From the NCBI GenBank assembly GCA_002989075.1, contig PSQN01000004.1, forward strand, positions 1,922,001 to 1,986,000: a stretch of DNA of 64,000 bases, written 5' to 3'. This DNA is from Arthonia radiata (lineage: Eukaryota > Ascomycota > Arthoniomycetes > Arthoniales > Arthoniaceae). Within the stretch, counting starts at the first letter, position 1. Each line of letters starts with the position of its first letter. Below the pieces are notes generated by a model that did no database searches, was not told the DNA's origin, and saw only the letters and a list, made by a program, of their open reading frames with translations. Of this stretch, positions 45,103 to 57,707 are shown piece by piece. A program made the position numbers and the translations under genes.

Positions 45103-46770
45103 TCAGATATTCCTATCCTTCTTCTTCTTTCCCCTTACATTGCCCGGCTGCCCATACTTCTCTTGGGCAGGCGGCGCGGCATGGCCAAAGTCCTTCAGAT
45201 GCTGATGCATGCGCGTTTTGCTGGGGAAGGCAGCCTGACACACTGCGCACTTGAATTTGAGCTCTTCATTTTCGAGTGCGGCGGCTTGGGCGGCTTTCTT
45301 CTCCCGCTTCGTTGCGGCTTTGCCTTTCTTGGGTTCATTCGTGAGCGGTGAAGCCGGCGTGGACGCTGTAGTCGAGTTCTCATTATTGGCGTGCCTGTCG
45401 TGGCTCGTTGAATGTTTTGTGTCATCGAATGTGGTGTCTTTTAGTGTCGTAGGCAGATGGTCTCCTGAGTCTTGGTCTTCATTCGTCGTCTTGTCATCTT
45501 CATCATCATCTTTTTCAATGTGCGATCTTTTGTCTTCATTCAGAGCTTCTGAGGCGTTCGCTTCTGGACTTTCGACATCCTCTACTTTAGGACCACCGTC
45601 CGCACCCTTCGGGTCCACGTCATCAGCCTCTCCATCAGTACCATCGTTCTCCTCGCCTTCATCTTCATCCAGCCCCACGCGATGCCCTTCGTTCTTTAAC
45701 TTCCTCTTCAGAGCCTGCACGGCCTTTCTATGCTTATTGCTTTTCTCATGAGTCTCATACTGTTTTTCACTCTTGAACACCTTCCTGCACGCCATGCACT
45801 CGAAATGCTCTTCCTCGCTGCTGCTCTCATCGAACGTCCCCTCTTCCACACCCTGACCTACCGGCTCTTCGTCCTCTCTACTCCTCGCCCACGCCGGCAC
45901 AGCACCCTCAGCATCTTGCCTTGCGCGCTCATTGGCTGCACGCATGCGCGCTGCCTGCGCTCTACTCGCGTCTTGCAGGACCTTCTGTCGCTCTGCCTCC
46001 GTCTGCGTATTCGGGGTATATCGCGGATCTCTTTTCCTCACAAAAGCAATGAGACTTCTCACCGCGTCATTGAACTCCGCGATGCCTTCCCTTCTGAAGC
46101 GTGCGTTCTCTTTCTCGATCAGCCTCCTCATGCGCCGATCTTCCGCATCGCTCGTGCGATACTTGTCCTGCCATGCGAAGCTTTTGACTGTACTGAACCC
46201 AGACCATGCTGCGTAAAACTGCCTGACGCCCTCATTGTGTGTGTCGTCCTTGTGCCCAAAGCTGGGATAGTCCGGGGTGTCCTCATCTTGTTTGCGCGCT
46301 GCCAGCTCCTCCTCGTGTGCCAACTGCTCAAAGAATTCTCGCAGGAAGCCGAAGAAGCCAGAGGGACTGTCGTCGTAGGTCATACCGCCGTGGAACTTGC
46401 ACAAAAGTCTTGTGACGTCGTCCGCGCTCGTGAGGCCCACACTTGACTCGTATCCAGCTCCCCCATTTTCGGCGGAAGCGGTAGGATCGATATCGCGCAG
46501 TATTGCATCCTCGTGCGAGTCGTACCAAGCACGCTCTTGCGGGTCCGAGAGGACTTCGTACGCAGACTGGACTGAAGCAAATTCGGCGGTTGCAGCTTCT
46601 TCGCGACCGTAGTTCCGATCGGGGTGGAGTGAGAGGGCCTTTCGCCGGTAGGCCTTCTTGATCTCGTCTTCTGTCGCAGACTTTTCGACTTCTAGGATCT
46701 CGTAGTAGGATGTCTTGACCTCTTGAGCAGGTGCACGAGAGCCGCCGGAGGTGGACTGGCCGGCGCCCAT
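45103..46770 (-). CDS. jjj1: J-domain and zinc-finger co-chaperone Jjj1 (DNAJC21)
   Basis: Jjj1 stimulates Hsp70 to release the shuttling factor Arx1 from pre-60S ribosomes in the cytosol. Single exon, 555 aa. The J domain lies at about residues 20-90 ([20 protein letters not shown], catalytic HPD in [10 protein letters not shown]). [16 protein letters not shown] and the following charged helix match the Jjj1/DNAJC21 core, where DNAJC21 has the YxxW motif. A first C2H2 finger ([19 protein letters not shown]) and a second near the end ([20 protein letters not shown]) flank an acidic low-complexity region. The C-terminus is poly-basic (GKKKKDRNI). It lies downstream of Pom152 on the same strand. 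Confidence 0.93.
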   Translation of the reverse strand: MGAGQSTSGGSRAPAQEVKTSYYEILEVEKSATEDEIKKAYRRKALSLHPDRNYGREEAATAEFASVQSAYEVLSDPQERAWYDSHEDAILRDIDPTASAENGGAGYESSVGLTSADDVTRLLCKFHGGMTYDDSPSGFFGFLREFFEQLAHEEELAARKQDEDTPDYPSFGHKDDTHNEGVRQFYAAWSGFSTVKSFAWQDKYRTSDAEDRRMRRLIEKENARFRREGIAEFNDAVRSLIAFVRKRDPRYTPNTQTEAERQKVLQDASRAQAARMRAANERARQDAEGAVPAWARSREDEEPVGQGVEEGTFDESSSEEEHFECMACRKVFKSEKQYETHEKSNKHRKAVQALKRKLKNEGHRVGLDEDEGEENDGTDGEADDVDPKGADGGPKVEDVESPEANASEALNEDKRSHIEKDDDEDDKTTNEDQDSGDHLPTTLKDTTFDDTKHSTSHDRHANNENSTTASTPASPLTNEPKKGKAATKREKKAAQAAALENEELKFKCAVCQAAFPSKTRMHQHLKDFGHAAPPAQEKYGQPGNVRGKKKKDRNI

Positions 46771-47102
46771 GTGCTTGTTCGGTCGTAACAGGGGACGAAA
46801 GGCGGTTCAAGCGTTCTGAATGATAGGCGTGAGCCTATGCGAGTTGAGAACTGTTCCGGCTAATGCTTTAGCTATAATTCGCGATCACACAAGGTTTCAT
46901 AAGAAATTCGTTCAACTCCGGACAACCACTTGACGTCACGCGTCCCATTCGTGTCAAAGTGACAGGGTGATAGGCAAGCGGTAGAAATCGCAAGAGATGC
47001 AAGCTTACACAGAGGAAGTAGAGAGTTACTAATCATTTTAAAGTCTCAGACTATCATTGCCGATCGCTATGCTTGCCAACGCCTCGCTATGCAGACTTTT
47101 TT
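46771..47102. other. Intergenic region between Jjj1 and Pom152
   Basis: About 330 bases with the Jjj1 promoter and Pom152 3' end. No gene seen. Confidence 0.35.
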
Positions 47103-50100
47103 TCACAGTTCCAACAAATGCTCATTCTCCTCCGGTGCATCCAATACCCTTCCTGCACCTTCCGGCGCAGAACCGCTCACAGTCCCTTCGTAACCGGGCC
47201 TTGCAAAGCTGCAGAAGTTGTCACGAATTGCTACTACCTCGTAGATGCCCTCCTCCGACTCCGTGATGGTCTTGCTCATGTCATTGCTCTTCAGCGTTCG
47301 CGTATCCACAACCCGACCCTGTTTGTATCCACCGGTTGCGCTCTTTTGCTTGATCATCTCGCTGCGCGTGTACGTATAGTGGAAAGGCGGGACACCTTCG
47401 AACTCGAATGTGACATCCACCGATCCTCCCGCATGAATATCGTAGCGCGCAGTCTTTCCCTTGCTCACCCGCACGCGAGGGAGATCATGAATGATTCTGC
47501 TTACGTCTTTGACATCCGCTTTGCAGCCGCTTCCTGCGTCGCTGACACCAAGAATCGTGAAGTTGCCAGGCTTCTCCGCTATCCGCTTGAAAGTTGAGCC
47601 GGCAACTGAAGCCTTCTGGTTGGAGCCGCGGAAGTTATAATAGACAACGAAGGGTGGCGTACCCCCCAAGCTAAAGCCAAGTCTCTCCCCAACACAGTGG
47701 TGTATACGTCGAGTCTCCGCGGGCGTGAGTGATGGCGCCTCGTTGACTGAAATCTGCACGCGAGGCGCTGCATTTCCGGACGCCTGCAAGGCCTTTTGGC
47801 TGGACGGAATTGCAGAGGGAGGGTCGTAAAAGCGTTCGCAACCTATACCGTCTCTGATGCGGCGGACTACGACATTTGAAGTGCCACTTTGGAGCGCCGA
47901 ATGAGGTATTTGCAGAGAATGCGTCAGTGAGGGTATGTTTGGGATTGTGATCGTCTTAGGCTTAAGTGCCTTGCTTGATGCTTGATGCCTGATCTCAACA
48001 TCAATAGTGAAAGGCGGCTGGCCCTGGAGCTTGACGGGAATGGCTTCTGATGCTTGTGAGGACTCGGGGCTTTTATTCTGGCAGAAGCTGTGGACTTTGC
48101 CGGGATTCGCGAAATTGGCTGCAGGACGGCTATGTACACGTTGTTGGATGGTAACGGCTTGATGTTTTCTTGAGTTATGATCGTAGTTATAGTCAGCCAG
48201 CTCCGTGAAAACGTAGTCATAGACACCGGCGTGGGCTGTGTCCATCTTGATCTGTGCTGCGTTGCCAGGCACATTCATCTGCACTGAAGGTCGTACAGAC
48301 TTTGATCCACGCTCTGGGACGATATGCTCTTGATATTTCAGTTCGTACGGTGCGCGTCCGACAAGCGCGATGTCCGCAGAATCGTCGACGCCCTCGCAAA
48401 CGTCTGACCGTAAGAAAGTATTGCCATTCTGTTTCATGAAATCGCTTTCTGATATTACGATTTGTGGTCGGTCGACCCATCGGACATCGAATGTTCGAGC
48501 AGCCGCATCGACAGTGCCTGGACAAAGAGCGTCATTCACCCCAATGAGCTCGTAGGTACCAGGATGTTGCACTGGCAGTCCATCGTTTGCATTTCGTAGT
48601 GTCTTCGAAGCTGTTGGCCCAAAGAGGAGGTTGCCGGAGCTGTCGTTTACCGCATGACGGAAATCCACTGTCCAAGGACCCTCGCCGACCAAGCGAAGTG
48701 GAAGCTGCACATGCTTGGACTCGAGAGTGCGGACGGAACGCTTTCCGTCAATTTGCGCAAAGGCTGCACGAGGTCTTTGATGGCGTACTGAGACTTTGGC
48801 GTCCTGTTGCAAAGCCTCGCGGCATCCTTGACCGTCGCTTACACCAATCAAGGCGAGCGAGTATTCACCACCCTTGGTGAGGCGATCGGTGGTGATAGTG
48901 TAGGCCGAGGCTGCAATACCATCGACTTGACGCTTTGTTCTCTGCTTGCCATGTACAAGTTCGTACTCCAAAGTCCAGGGGCCGTCACCTGAGAACGAGA
49001 CCTCGAAGTTGACGGGTTCGTCAATACATGTGGTACGAGCAGGGGTCCTGTGCGTGAAGCCGGCGTGCACCGATGGCCTAACATCCTGCTCAAAGACCAA
49101 ATTTCGCTTCCTTAAGTCGATCCCCGCGTAAAGATGATCGTCCAGGGTAATCAGCTTGTACGTCCAATGTCCGGCAGAATCCGGCACCAGCTCAAATTTT
49201 CCTCTCGGACCATCGAACGTCCTGATCTGGCTCTCGGTTGGACCATTATTTTTCTGAGATGTGTAGAGGATGGTGTAAGGAGGCGTGCCCGTCATGTTCA
49301 AGTCGACGCGCACGCCGACTTGGCGATTTGCACATTTGTCAACTAAGCCCTCGGTCTTGAAATCGATGTTTGGTGCGGGAGGATTAGCAAGCAGGAACGT
49401 AGACGGCTCTTCAACCTCCCCATCACAATGATCCGATCTGACCGAAGTCAACGTATATAAACCAGGCTCAATAACATTTTCGGCCTGTCCTGCCTTGGTC
49501 CTGAAACTTCTCTGAGCGGCATTGATGCTGTGCTCGCCGTTGTCATCAAGTGCGTCTGACGGAGTAAACTTGTAGTCCACGGAATATTCGCTGTCGATAT
49601 GTGACTTCTTATGGGAATGAAATTTGAGGGGAAAGCGAACGCGTTCGCCTGCAGCCACACGAATGGGATTCTTCGTGTAATGGCCATCCAAAGAAACGAT
49701 TGGACGCTCGTGAACAGCAAATGAATCTTCGAGTTGCCAATTTCTGGGCTTCGCAGTCTCCCGCTCAGCTCTAGGGTCGTTGTACGATACGATGTTGCCA
49801 AGGGCGTCCGTGACCTCGTCGACTGCATAAGACCACAAACCACTTCGCGACAGGGTCTCATTCAGGGGGACCTCCACCCGCTTCGGCGCAGCCCAAGTCA
49901 GGTCAGTCTGTGAAGCGCTGACCAATGGACCTGCTCCTGGATTTCGGACCAGAGGTGACACAAAGTCTTCGGGTTGAATGCTCTGATACGTGATGTCCCG
50001 ATCTTCGCCATTGACGGTCTTGCGATATTTGATTTTGAGGGGCGCAGACCCCTCCACTTCGATGGCAATATTCGACAGGTCCCCCCGACACCTGTTTGGA

Positions 50101-51117
50101 CCGGCAGGCTTGACGCGCGCACGTGGACACGGTACCACCACAGCCTCTGAGAGTGGGTGGCCGACTTCGAGGTTAGTTTCATCAATGATTTTATCCAATC
50201 TGTACAGGCCAGGCTTCGATATTGAATGCTGGAGCATCTGCGCACCCGAGGGGTCTCTGTGTCCATTCTTAAGCATCTTTCGAACTGATGAGGGACCGAT
50301 CTTGATCGTTTCGTTGTAAGATGTTTCCAGATCGAATCGGATGAGCTCTATCGAGTTCGGCTTTGTCTGATTGACCTGCAGCGGCATGGCCACTGAGGAG
50401 AAACGAGATGGCTCTAGGCATAATGGAGCTTTTGAAGGGTTGAGGAGAGCGGACCCTTCAGGAAGGACGTGGATCTCGTATTTTCCAAGAATGTGTGAAG
50501 GGTCTTGGAGTAGAGCCGCGGGCTTCACGAGGTTCTCTGAGATTGCGATCTCCCTATCCCACAAGACTTTTGTAAGCGCAACCAAAGCCGAGCCGAGCGG
50601 TATCTAGACAGTCGTCAGAACAGCGATCCATCCCCAGATTGTAGGCCCTACTTACGGGTATCCTGAACATTAATATCGCGTCAAGTATCGAGTGGAACAT
50701 GAAGAGAATCATTATCGTCGTGGAGCTCCATTCCAGCCATGGAACTCGTAAACTGGGTAGACCGAAAAGAAAGGTGCAATCGATGGCGATCCATTTCAGA
50801 AACAGCCAGAATGACTCCTCCTGATCTTGATGTAGTTTGAAAAAGTCGTAAAGCCTCCATAGCAGCAAGAGAACGTAGATGCCGGCAAGATACAGGCGCT
50901 GGGATGGAGCGTCGATGGTGTCAAAAGAGATGAGGGGAGCGTCCGCGGTGCGTTGTTGAGGATTCAGCGACTTGATGTCTGCTACACGGGGACTGCCAAA
51001 GCTCGAGACGCCAGTAGCTGGTGGGCCATTGTGAAGTGGCTGCTGCCTCTGGGGCGTTCGGCGCGATGATGGTGGAGTGTTTGGGTATGCGGATCGAAGT
51101 CTTGGTGTGCGGTCCAT
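47103..51117 (-). CDS. pom152: Nuclear pore membrane protein Pom152
   Basis: Pom152 is a transmembrane nucleoporin forming the luminal ring of the fungal nuclear pore. Exons 50656-51117 and 47103-50603 (1320 aa). I start at the ATG at 51117 (MDRTPRLRSAYPNTPPS). The longer upstream frame has no ATG. The N-terminal nucleoplasmic part is Ser/Pro-rich. Hydrophobic helices follow at about residues 75-150 (RLYLAGIYVLLLLWRLYDFF, IAIDCTFLFGLPS, TTIMILFMFHSILDAILMF). The rest is a long perinuclear-lumen region of repeated Ig-like domains, recognisable by recurrent 'PP(Y/F)-x-(I/V/L)-x-Y' strands (GTPPYTILY, GTPPFVVYY, GVPPFHYTY). The 52-nt intron joins FRIP to IPLGSALV. It is divergent from Utp22 with only 263 bases between starts. 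Confidence 0.93.
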
Positions 51118-51306
51118 GGCATGGCTAAGGCCTGGGGATAGATGTGAAGGACCGCTGGAGAGTGACGGGTTCCATTGATGTGACTGAGTTGTTGACCTGC
51201 TCAGCCGGATGATTACAGCGGCGAAAAAAAGCGTTGCGACAGAAGTGAAGCACACCAAACAGATCGGCGCGTAGGCCTATTCAGGACGCGATTTCATCTC
51301 GTCAAT

Positions 51307-51315
51307 TTAGGGTTA
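51307..51315. promoter_or_regulatory. Telobox (TTAGGGTTA) in the Pom152-Utp22 promoter
   Basis: A TTAGGGTTA nonamer lies 66 bases upstream of the Utp22 ATG. Telobox-type sites are bound by Tbf1-like factors and are found in promoters of ribosome-related genes in several fungi. Use here is an inference from position and from the neighbouring ribosome-biogenesis gene. Confidence 0.35.
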
Positions 51316-51380
51316 CACCCTTGCCCACATTAGATATATCAACCACCATATTCCTGTGTGAAATACAGACGTCTCACAAG

Positions 51381-54300
51381 ATGGACGACCGCCCATTGAA
51401 GAAGCGCCGCTTGTCACCGCCGGAAGACGAAAATCCCGTGGATGGCAACGGTGATGCTTCAAATTCAGATGAGGCATCCGATGGGGATCAAAACTCATCG
51501 GACCAAGACGAACATGCTTTTGACGTTGATGGACAAGCACGGCCCGGTGGCCACGATGAAGATGTTCATCCCCTCGCCATTCACGACAGCGTCCGGGGCA
51601 TTGCTAGTAAAGGCATATCGCTGCAGCAAGCAAGCAACTCTTATGAGGCCTTGGACGGTTTCAAGCTTCAGGTCCAGGAATTGCTGCGCTCTATGACTCC
51701 CAAATTCTCTGCATCGGCAACTCATCTGGAACCAATGTTGAAGCGTGTGAAGAATTTGATCATGAGCGCTGAGACGGTGGGACCTTTTCGAGCCGCGAAG
51801 GCTTCTGTGGCGTTCTCAAAGTGTCACGGCGTTGCCGTACCCTTTCCAGACCCTCAGCCGGCCCCAGATGGTAACCATCAATTCTCTTTCTTGAAACCAG
51901 ACACGGTGCAAGTGATCGGGGACTATGTCACCCGTATGGCCATAAAGGAAGATGGACTCTCACGAGTAGATGTCGCGGTGCTAATGCCGCAGACGCTGTT
52001 TACTGCCAAAGACTATCTCGACTACCGATATTTTCACAAGCGTGCGTTTTATCTGGCAAGACTAACAGCCACTATTTCGGAAGCACTGAATGACGAAGCT
52101 CAATGCAAGTACGCCCTGAGCGACGACAATCCCCTCGTCCCAATACTGCTCATTGAGCCAATACGAGGAGATAAGGAAAGTCCTTTTGCTCGCTCAAGAA
52201 CTTGCATCCGCATTCTACCTCACGTCAGAGATACTCTCTTCGCACAGGACAAGCTCATGCCGCAAAGTCAATGCATCAGAGACCTGAAGCCTGCTCCGAC
52301 GCCGTTCTATAACGCTTCGCTGGCCCAAGACACAGCAACCCTGTCTTTGCAGAAGCTGTTCGACGAAGTCGTTGAGACTTGCGATGGATTTCGTGACGCT
52401 TGCAAGCTCGGACTGATATGGATGAGACAGAGGGGTTACAATAGCTCCGTGACAGGAGGTGGATTTGGAGGTCGAGAGTGGTCGAGTCTGGTTGCCATGC
52501 GCCTGAGAGATTCCAAATTCATGGGGTTGCCCTTGTTGACGCCGAGTCTAGATGGCGTGCAATTATTTAAGGCTACATTGCAGATGCTGGCGATGCACGA
52601 TCTTGTCAAGAAGCCACTTGGACTAAACAACCCCTCTGAGCAGCTCAATGCTACCGGTCCCGTGCTCTTCAGCTCCAGCCTCAACCTCAACGTCCTTTTC
52701 CGGATGACCGTTTGGTCGTATGATCGATTGAGATTGGATGCCCAGATTAGTTTACGCGTGCTCAACAAGAGCGCACCGAACGCGTTCGAGTGCTGCTTCA
52801 TATATCGAGTCGATGAGCCGCTTTTGAGATATGACTATGCAGCCACCATACCTACAGCTGCCGTGGAGCCCAGAGTGTTTGTGCGGTCGGACGAACCCAA
52901 GAGTATCTTCAAATTGAGAAGGCTCCACCAGGTTTTCGGCAAAGGCCTGGCCGATCGAAAAGCAGAGCTATTTCTGACTGCCCCAGAAGCTGCTCCTTGG
53001 AAGATACGGCAGGCGCAGGCTTCCTTGGACAAAGACGCTAAAGTCACTGTGAAAATTAAAACCACACCCGCGACGTTGTCCCGGAAGGTTGACCGCGGTC
53101 CATTGACAGAGGACGCGGAAGCAACTGCAGCGTTCCGAAACCTTTGGGGTAACAAAGCCGAGCTTCGACGTTTCAATGACGGTTCGATTCGAGAAGCTGT
53201 GGGGTGGACGGCACGAGAGCCGCGCAAGCTGTTGCATCAAATAATGTCCCATTTATTGAGCATTCACTTCACGGCATTGGCCGCTAGAGAGCTCATGTTG
53301 ACCGGAAATGAGTTCGATCAGGCTACAGACAATTTTGATTCGAGCTTGACTGCTTTCGATCCTGCCATGGCGATGTTTGAAACGTTGCAGAGCGACATTC
53401 GCTCCTTGGAAGAACTGCCACTTCAGATACGTCAAATCAGGCCTGCCAGCTCGACTCTCTGCTTCACATCCCGGACCATTCCTTCGCCATCTCACTCTCA
53501 TTCATTTAACCCTATCGATGTCACTGTCCAGTTCGAAGGATCTGGCCGATGGCCTGACGACCTCACGGCAGTCCAAATGACGAAGGTCGCCTTTCTTCTG
53601 AGCATGAGTGAGCTGCTTCGGGCCTCGTCTAGCAAAGGTTCGACGAGGATAGGCGTCGAAAATCAATCCTCGCAAATACTCAACCGGTGTTTCCTTGCAG
53701 TGGAGTATCCTCAAGGTATGGTCTTCCATGTTCGCATTCATAATGAGCGCGAGCAGGCCTTGCTGGAGCGTCAGCTCAAGAATAGAATGCTGAGTCCAAA
53801 AGAGCGCGAAGAGACGGCTGCTGCACTTGCTTCATACAAGAGAACCTTTGAGCGACGGCCTGCTCACGTGAGTGCTATGCAGGTCCTTGTAAGACGACAT
53901 CCAGTGCTCTCGCCAGCGGCACGTCTTTTAAAGCTGTGGTTTAATGTGCATCTCCTGCACACCCACGTGTCCGAAGAGCTAGTGGATCTCATCGCCGCAC
54001 ACGCCTTCGTCAATCCGTATCCCTGGTCTGCACCTACGACGGCAATGACTGGCTTTCTTCGCTCTCTGTTCTTCTTGTCACGATGGGACTGGCAGCATGA
54101 GCCTCTTGTTGTGGACTTCAATGGTGACATTAGCAAGGAGAATAGAGATACTGTCCAGACGCGATTCGAGGCTTGGAGAAAGATCGATCCTGCGATGAAC
54201 CGCGTGGTGCTTTTCGCAGCCGCCAACTCTGATACTGACGGTACGACGTGGACTGAGTACGTCCCGAGCAAGGTCATAGCTGGCCGCATCTCTAATCTAG

Positions 54301-54716
54301 CTAAAGCTGCAACAAGCTTGATACTGAGGGATGGTGTCGATCTGGAGGTTGATAGGCTCTTCAAACCCTCCATGAAGGACTATGACTTCGTTTTGCATCT
54401 AGCCAGCCGGAAACCCCCTCCCCAGAAAAGCAACCCAGACAAGGGCTACGACCCGGCTGTACTCATTTTGCAGGATTTGCAGACGAGCTATTCCGAGGCT
54501 GCGGTCTTTTTCGCTGACCTCAGTCAAGCGAACGTGATCGCGGGCATATGGCATCCGAGCACGACGCAGCGAGCTTGGAAAGCATCTTTGCCGTTCTCCT
54601 CTACTGTTGACGACACTGCTCACGGCCAAGCGAGCATTAACAGAGGTGCAACGCTGACTGAGATGGCCCGCCTTGGTAGAGAACTGATAAGCTCTGTGAC
54701 CATGAACGAGGGCTGA
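51381..54716 (+). CDS. utp22: U3 snoRNP/90S pre-ribosome protein Utp22 (Nrap)
   Basis: Utp22 is an inactive poly(A)-polymerase/CCA-adding-like scaffold of the UTP-C complex (with Rrp7 and CK2) in early 18S rRNA processing in the nucleolus. Single exon, 1111 aa, from the ATG at 51381 (MDDRPLKKRRLSPP with a basic nuclear signal); upstream in-frame codons lack an ATG. An acidic N-terminus is followed by the Nrap domains: SRVDVAVLMPQTLFTAKDYLDYRYFHKRAFYLA, YNSSVTGGGFGGREWSSLVAM, HQIMSHLLSIHF, and RLLKLWFNVHLLHTHVSEELVDLIA, ending near ADLSQANVIAGIWHP. No introns are seen. Confidence 0.95.
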   Translation: MDDRPLKKRRLSPPEDENPVDGNGDASNSDEASDGDQNSSDQDEHAFDVDGQARPGGHDEDVHPLAIHDSVRGIASKGISLQQASNSYEALDGFKLQVQELLRSMTPKFSASATHLEPMLKRVKNLIMSAETVGPFRAAKASVAFSKCHGVAVPFPDPQPAPDGNHQFSFLKPDTVQVIGDYVTRMAIKEDGLSRVDVAVLMPQTLFTAKDYLDYRYFHKRAFYLARLTATISEALNDEAQCKYALSDDNPLVPILLIEPIRGDKESPFARSRTCIRILPHVRDTLFAQDKLMPQSQCIRDLKPAPTPFYNASLAQDTATLSLQKLFDEVVETCDGFRDACKLGLIWMRQRGYNSSVTGGGFGGREWSSLVAMRLRDSKFMGLPLLTPSLDGVQLFKATLQMLAMHDLVKKPLGLNNPSEQLNATGPVLFSSSLNLNVLFRMTVWSYDRLRLDAQISLRVLNKSAPNAFECCFIYRVDEPLLRYDYAATIPTAAVEPRVFVRSDEPKSIFKLRRLHQVFGKGLADRKAELFLTAPEAAPWKIRQAQASLDKDAKVTVKIKTTPATLSRKVDRGPLTEDAEATAAFRNLWGNKAELRRFNDGSIREAVGWTAREPRKLLHQIMSHLLSIHFTALAARELMLTGNEFDQATDNFDSSLTAFDPAMAMFETLQSDIRSLEELPLQIRQIRPASSTLCFTSRTIPSPSHSHSFNPIDVTVQFEGSGRWPDDLTAVQMTKVAFLLSMSELLRASSSKGSTRIGVENQSSQILNRCFLAVEYPQGMVFHVRIHNEREQALLERQLKNRMLSPKEREETAAALASYKRTFERRPAHVSAMQVLVRRHPVLSPAARLLKLWFNVHLLHTHVSEELVDLIAAHAFVNPYPWSAPTTAMTGFLRSLFFLSRWDWQHEPLVVDFNGDISKENRDTVQTRFEAWRKIDPAMNRVVLFAAANSDTDGTTWTEYVPSKVIAGRISNLAKAATSLILRDGVDLEVDRLFKPSMKDYDFVLHLASRKPPPQKSNPDKGYDPAVLILQDLQTSYSEAAVFFADLSQANVIAGIWHPSTTQRAWKASLPFSSTVDDTAHGQASINRGATLTEMARLGRELISSVTMNEG

Positions 54717-55821
54717 TCCAGTCAATGTCAAGTGTGTTTAACTTGCTTTAATGCATTTGAGCTGAAGTACGCCCGATTAATCGAACATAGATTCGATGCT
54801 ATAATGCCACCTTGCCACGGTGCTCACGATACCAAGGAATGCTTACTTTACATGCATGAATGGCCTTCCTGTAATCCCGCACTCAGTTGAATCCCGGCGG
54901 ACTCCGAAGCTTTTGCGCTTAGCTGTCCGAAGGCTGGGGTGCCAACAAAGACCAAGCTTATTAACATCGCATGGCACAACACTTTGGCAAAGTCGACCTG
55001 CTTCCGAGAGTTGAAGATGACTGCGTACAGGTGAGCGTGGCAACAAATGGCGTAGAGCGAAGCCAGCTTTGCACGAGTTGGGACAAGTGAGAATGGCGCG
55101 GTGCATGCTGAGGGCGAGGGTGTCATTTCTTGATACATGAGTGTAAGACTCTACTGTCGCGCTTGCCCTGGTGTCCAGCCTCAGGGTGACGGAGGGAAAG
55201 CGTGGTTTGCTTGCAAGGCCGGCAAAGGGGCTCAAGTAGTATCACTTGTTCTGCGAGACCGTTGCTCGGACGAGTGCAAAATTTCCTCATATCTCATGCA
55301 GCACTGAGGGCACCTGCAGAAAAATATAGAAGCCGGTATCGGACCGGGGGCCTCGTTATAAGTCAGCGAGAAACCACTAGAGCTATAGCAATCATGAAGT
55401 AAAAGAGTGCTTAGTGCCCGTATCGACACGATACCCTGAATCTGATTATTCGCGTTCCAGAGTCTGCTTCTCGAATACACGCAAATCCGACTAGTAGACA
55501 CATTGATTGAATCTCGAACAGAAAGCAAGCAGTAAATAATGAAAATACTGGCATGGCTAGGACACGGTAGCTTCTAGTGTCGATATAGCGGGATGCAGCA
55601 TATTAACATATACTGCTGGCCTACGACGCGATACTAGACAGTCCAAGCCTTTCCACGTAGCTAGATCCGCCCTAAAATTGTCGAGAGTGAGACCCAGAAG
55701 CTGGGGCAGCAGAAGTTTGTCAATGCGAACAGCGCTGGTAAGTGTGTGTGGGCTCCGCCATCTGCTGTTTTGAAGGTCAAGGATGTTTCGATTGTCTGGC
55801 TTGACATCCATCGTTCCAACT
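54717..55821. other. Convergent intergenic region, no gene seen
   Basis: About 1.1 kb between the stops of Utp22 (+) and cystathionine gamma-synthase (-). ORFs of 64-130 codons lack motifs or splice support. No repeat or RNA gene noted. Confidence 0.4.
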
Positions 55822-57707
55822 TTATCTATTTTCATACCTCGCATCTAACGCTTTTAAAGTAACTCGCAACCCTTCCAAAAGCCGCTCTTTTTCTTCCAGT
55901 CCTACGCTGAAGCGAATCAGCGCGGCCGGCACACCCAAGCTTTCTGCCCACTCCAGCTCGCCGTAATGCGCGAGCAAGACAAACGGACTCGCAAGGGTGA
56001 AGTTCGTGCCAAGGCTGGGACCCTTTGCCATTTCGAGCGCGTCGTAGAAAGCAGCAGCATCTTCTTGGCTGTGGAACGTAGCGCTGAGTAGACCGCCGTA
56101 ACCTCCCTTTTCCGTTCGACAGGCGTCGTAGTTGGGTCGGGTATTAGACGTAGTGGGATAATAGACGTCCTTGACATGCGGATGTGAAGATAAGAGCGAC
56201 ACGATGGCTTCTGCATTTTCATTGATGCGAGCGATGCGGCTGATGAAGTCCCGACTGTTCCGCTCAAGGAATATCGCGTCCTCGGGCCAGTACGTATCTT
56301 GGTATTCACGGTCCCAAGCTCCTTTCAGCCTGCGGTAATGCGGAGAGCTAGGATTGAGTATGGCGGCACCGCCCATGACGTTCGAGTCGCCCGAAAAAAT
56401 CTTCGTGAGAGACGAGACCAGGACATCAACGTATGGAAGAATGTGGACGTTGAGGAAGTTGCCAATCGTTTCATCAACGACCACCAGAAAAGCATAGGTG
56501 TGGGCCAGGTCGCGGATTCTTCGGATATCGGGCGTTCGCAGTAATGGATTGGATGGAAATTCACAGAACAACGCCAGGAAGCGCTCGCCGGACTTCAAGC
56601 GCCGTTCGAGGTCGTCTAGGTCTGCGGCGTCCCCTGTGCCGTAGAACAAGCATCCACTGGGATTAAACTTTTCCAAAACTTTCAAGGTATCGATATACGG
56701 GAAGCCATAACAGATGGCTTGCTGCTGTTGGGCGGCGTCCAAGTCAGCAGCCGCCATGATGGTTTGATGGGCGTTGAAGATAGCGTTCATGCCGCCTGGG
56801 TAGAGATACACATCGGATATTGACAAAGTCGAGCGGTGGTCTGAAGGCTGCTCATCCAGATTGATGGGCTCATTCAAGGACTTTGGCAAATCGACCGTAG
56901 AAGTCAAAGACCCTGCAATCCGCCGACGAATGGCAATCTTAGCCTTGTCTGTCATCTCCAGATTCAGATTACGGCCGTATCGCTCCTCCACGAAGCGCAC
57001 TTGCTCGCCTTGATCTTGTCTTCCATTTACTCCATTGACATCTACCTCTTGCAGCACAGTATTAAGTGCGCCACCCATGTCGCTCGATGCCTGCCTTCTG
57101 TACCGCTTGGGCCCTTTGCATGCGCTTGACATATCCTCGGTCTGGGTCTTGCTCAAAAGCGCCCCTTCCTCCATCATTTTCCTGCAGTAATCAGCTCGTC
57201 GGCCTGAAATGCCTTCACCAGTATGTTGCCAAAATGTTTTCGCTAGCTTGGCGCATTGCTTCGGATACAGCGCCGCGGAGAGTTGCAGTACTCGCGCAGC
57301 AGCATCGTCCGTCACACCCGGTGCTGGCACGAACTCCAAGATCCTGATTGCAACTGCGTCTTGCGAGCTTCCCTGCTTTCTCACAAAGTCGCGGAATCTC
57401 GATGCTGCTCCAGGGCAAGGGAACAGTATAGCTGCTTCGGTGGGGCGTCCATGGCGCTGCAGGATCAAGTCCGCGAGCGCAATGATGGGCTTCTGGACAA
57501 AGAAGCGGGGGTAACCGGTCTGCATCTTGGAGACAACCCAGTGCTCGCCCTCCTCGTAGCCGACATTTGCGCGCCATGTTGGCAGAGAGACGCTGACTGC
57601 CTATGGGTTAGATCAGTCATTGCGCAATTGACTCTGGTACATGGTAAACGCACATGCGGCATGTCCGCCGGTATGGGCTGGCCCAAAGTCGCTTCTGCCA
57701 ACGACAT
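55822..57707 (-). CDS. Cystathionine gamma-synthase (fungal type)
   Basis: This PLP enzyme of transsulfuration joins O-acylhomoserine and cysteine to make cystathionine on the way to methionine. Exons 57654-57707 and 55822-57600 (610 aa). The 53-nt intron joins ADMPH to AVSVSLPTW. The fungal-specific N-terminal region (residues 1-220, GYEEGEHWVVSKMQTGYPRF) precedes the Cys/Met-metabolism PLP fold: YLYPGGMNAIFNAH, YGFPYIDTLKVLEKF, VVDETIGNF (the Asp binds the PLP ring N), and SSLTKIFSGDSNVMGG with the PLP Lys. SLGTNFTLASPFVLLAHY and LIRFSVGLEE close the domain. The length and split N-domain match yeast Str2 and Neurospora homologues better than cystathionine beta-lyase. Confidence 0.92.
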
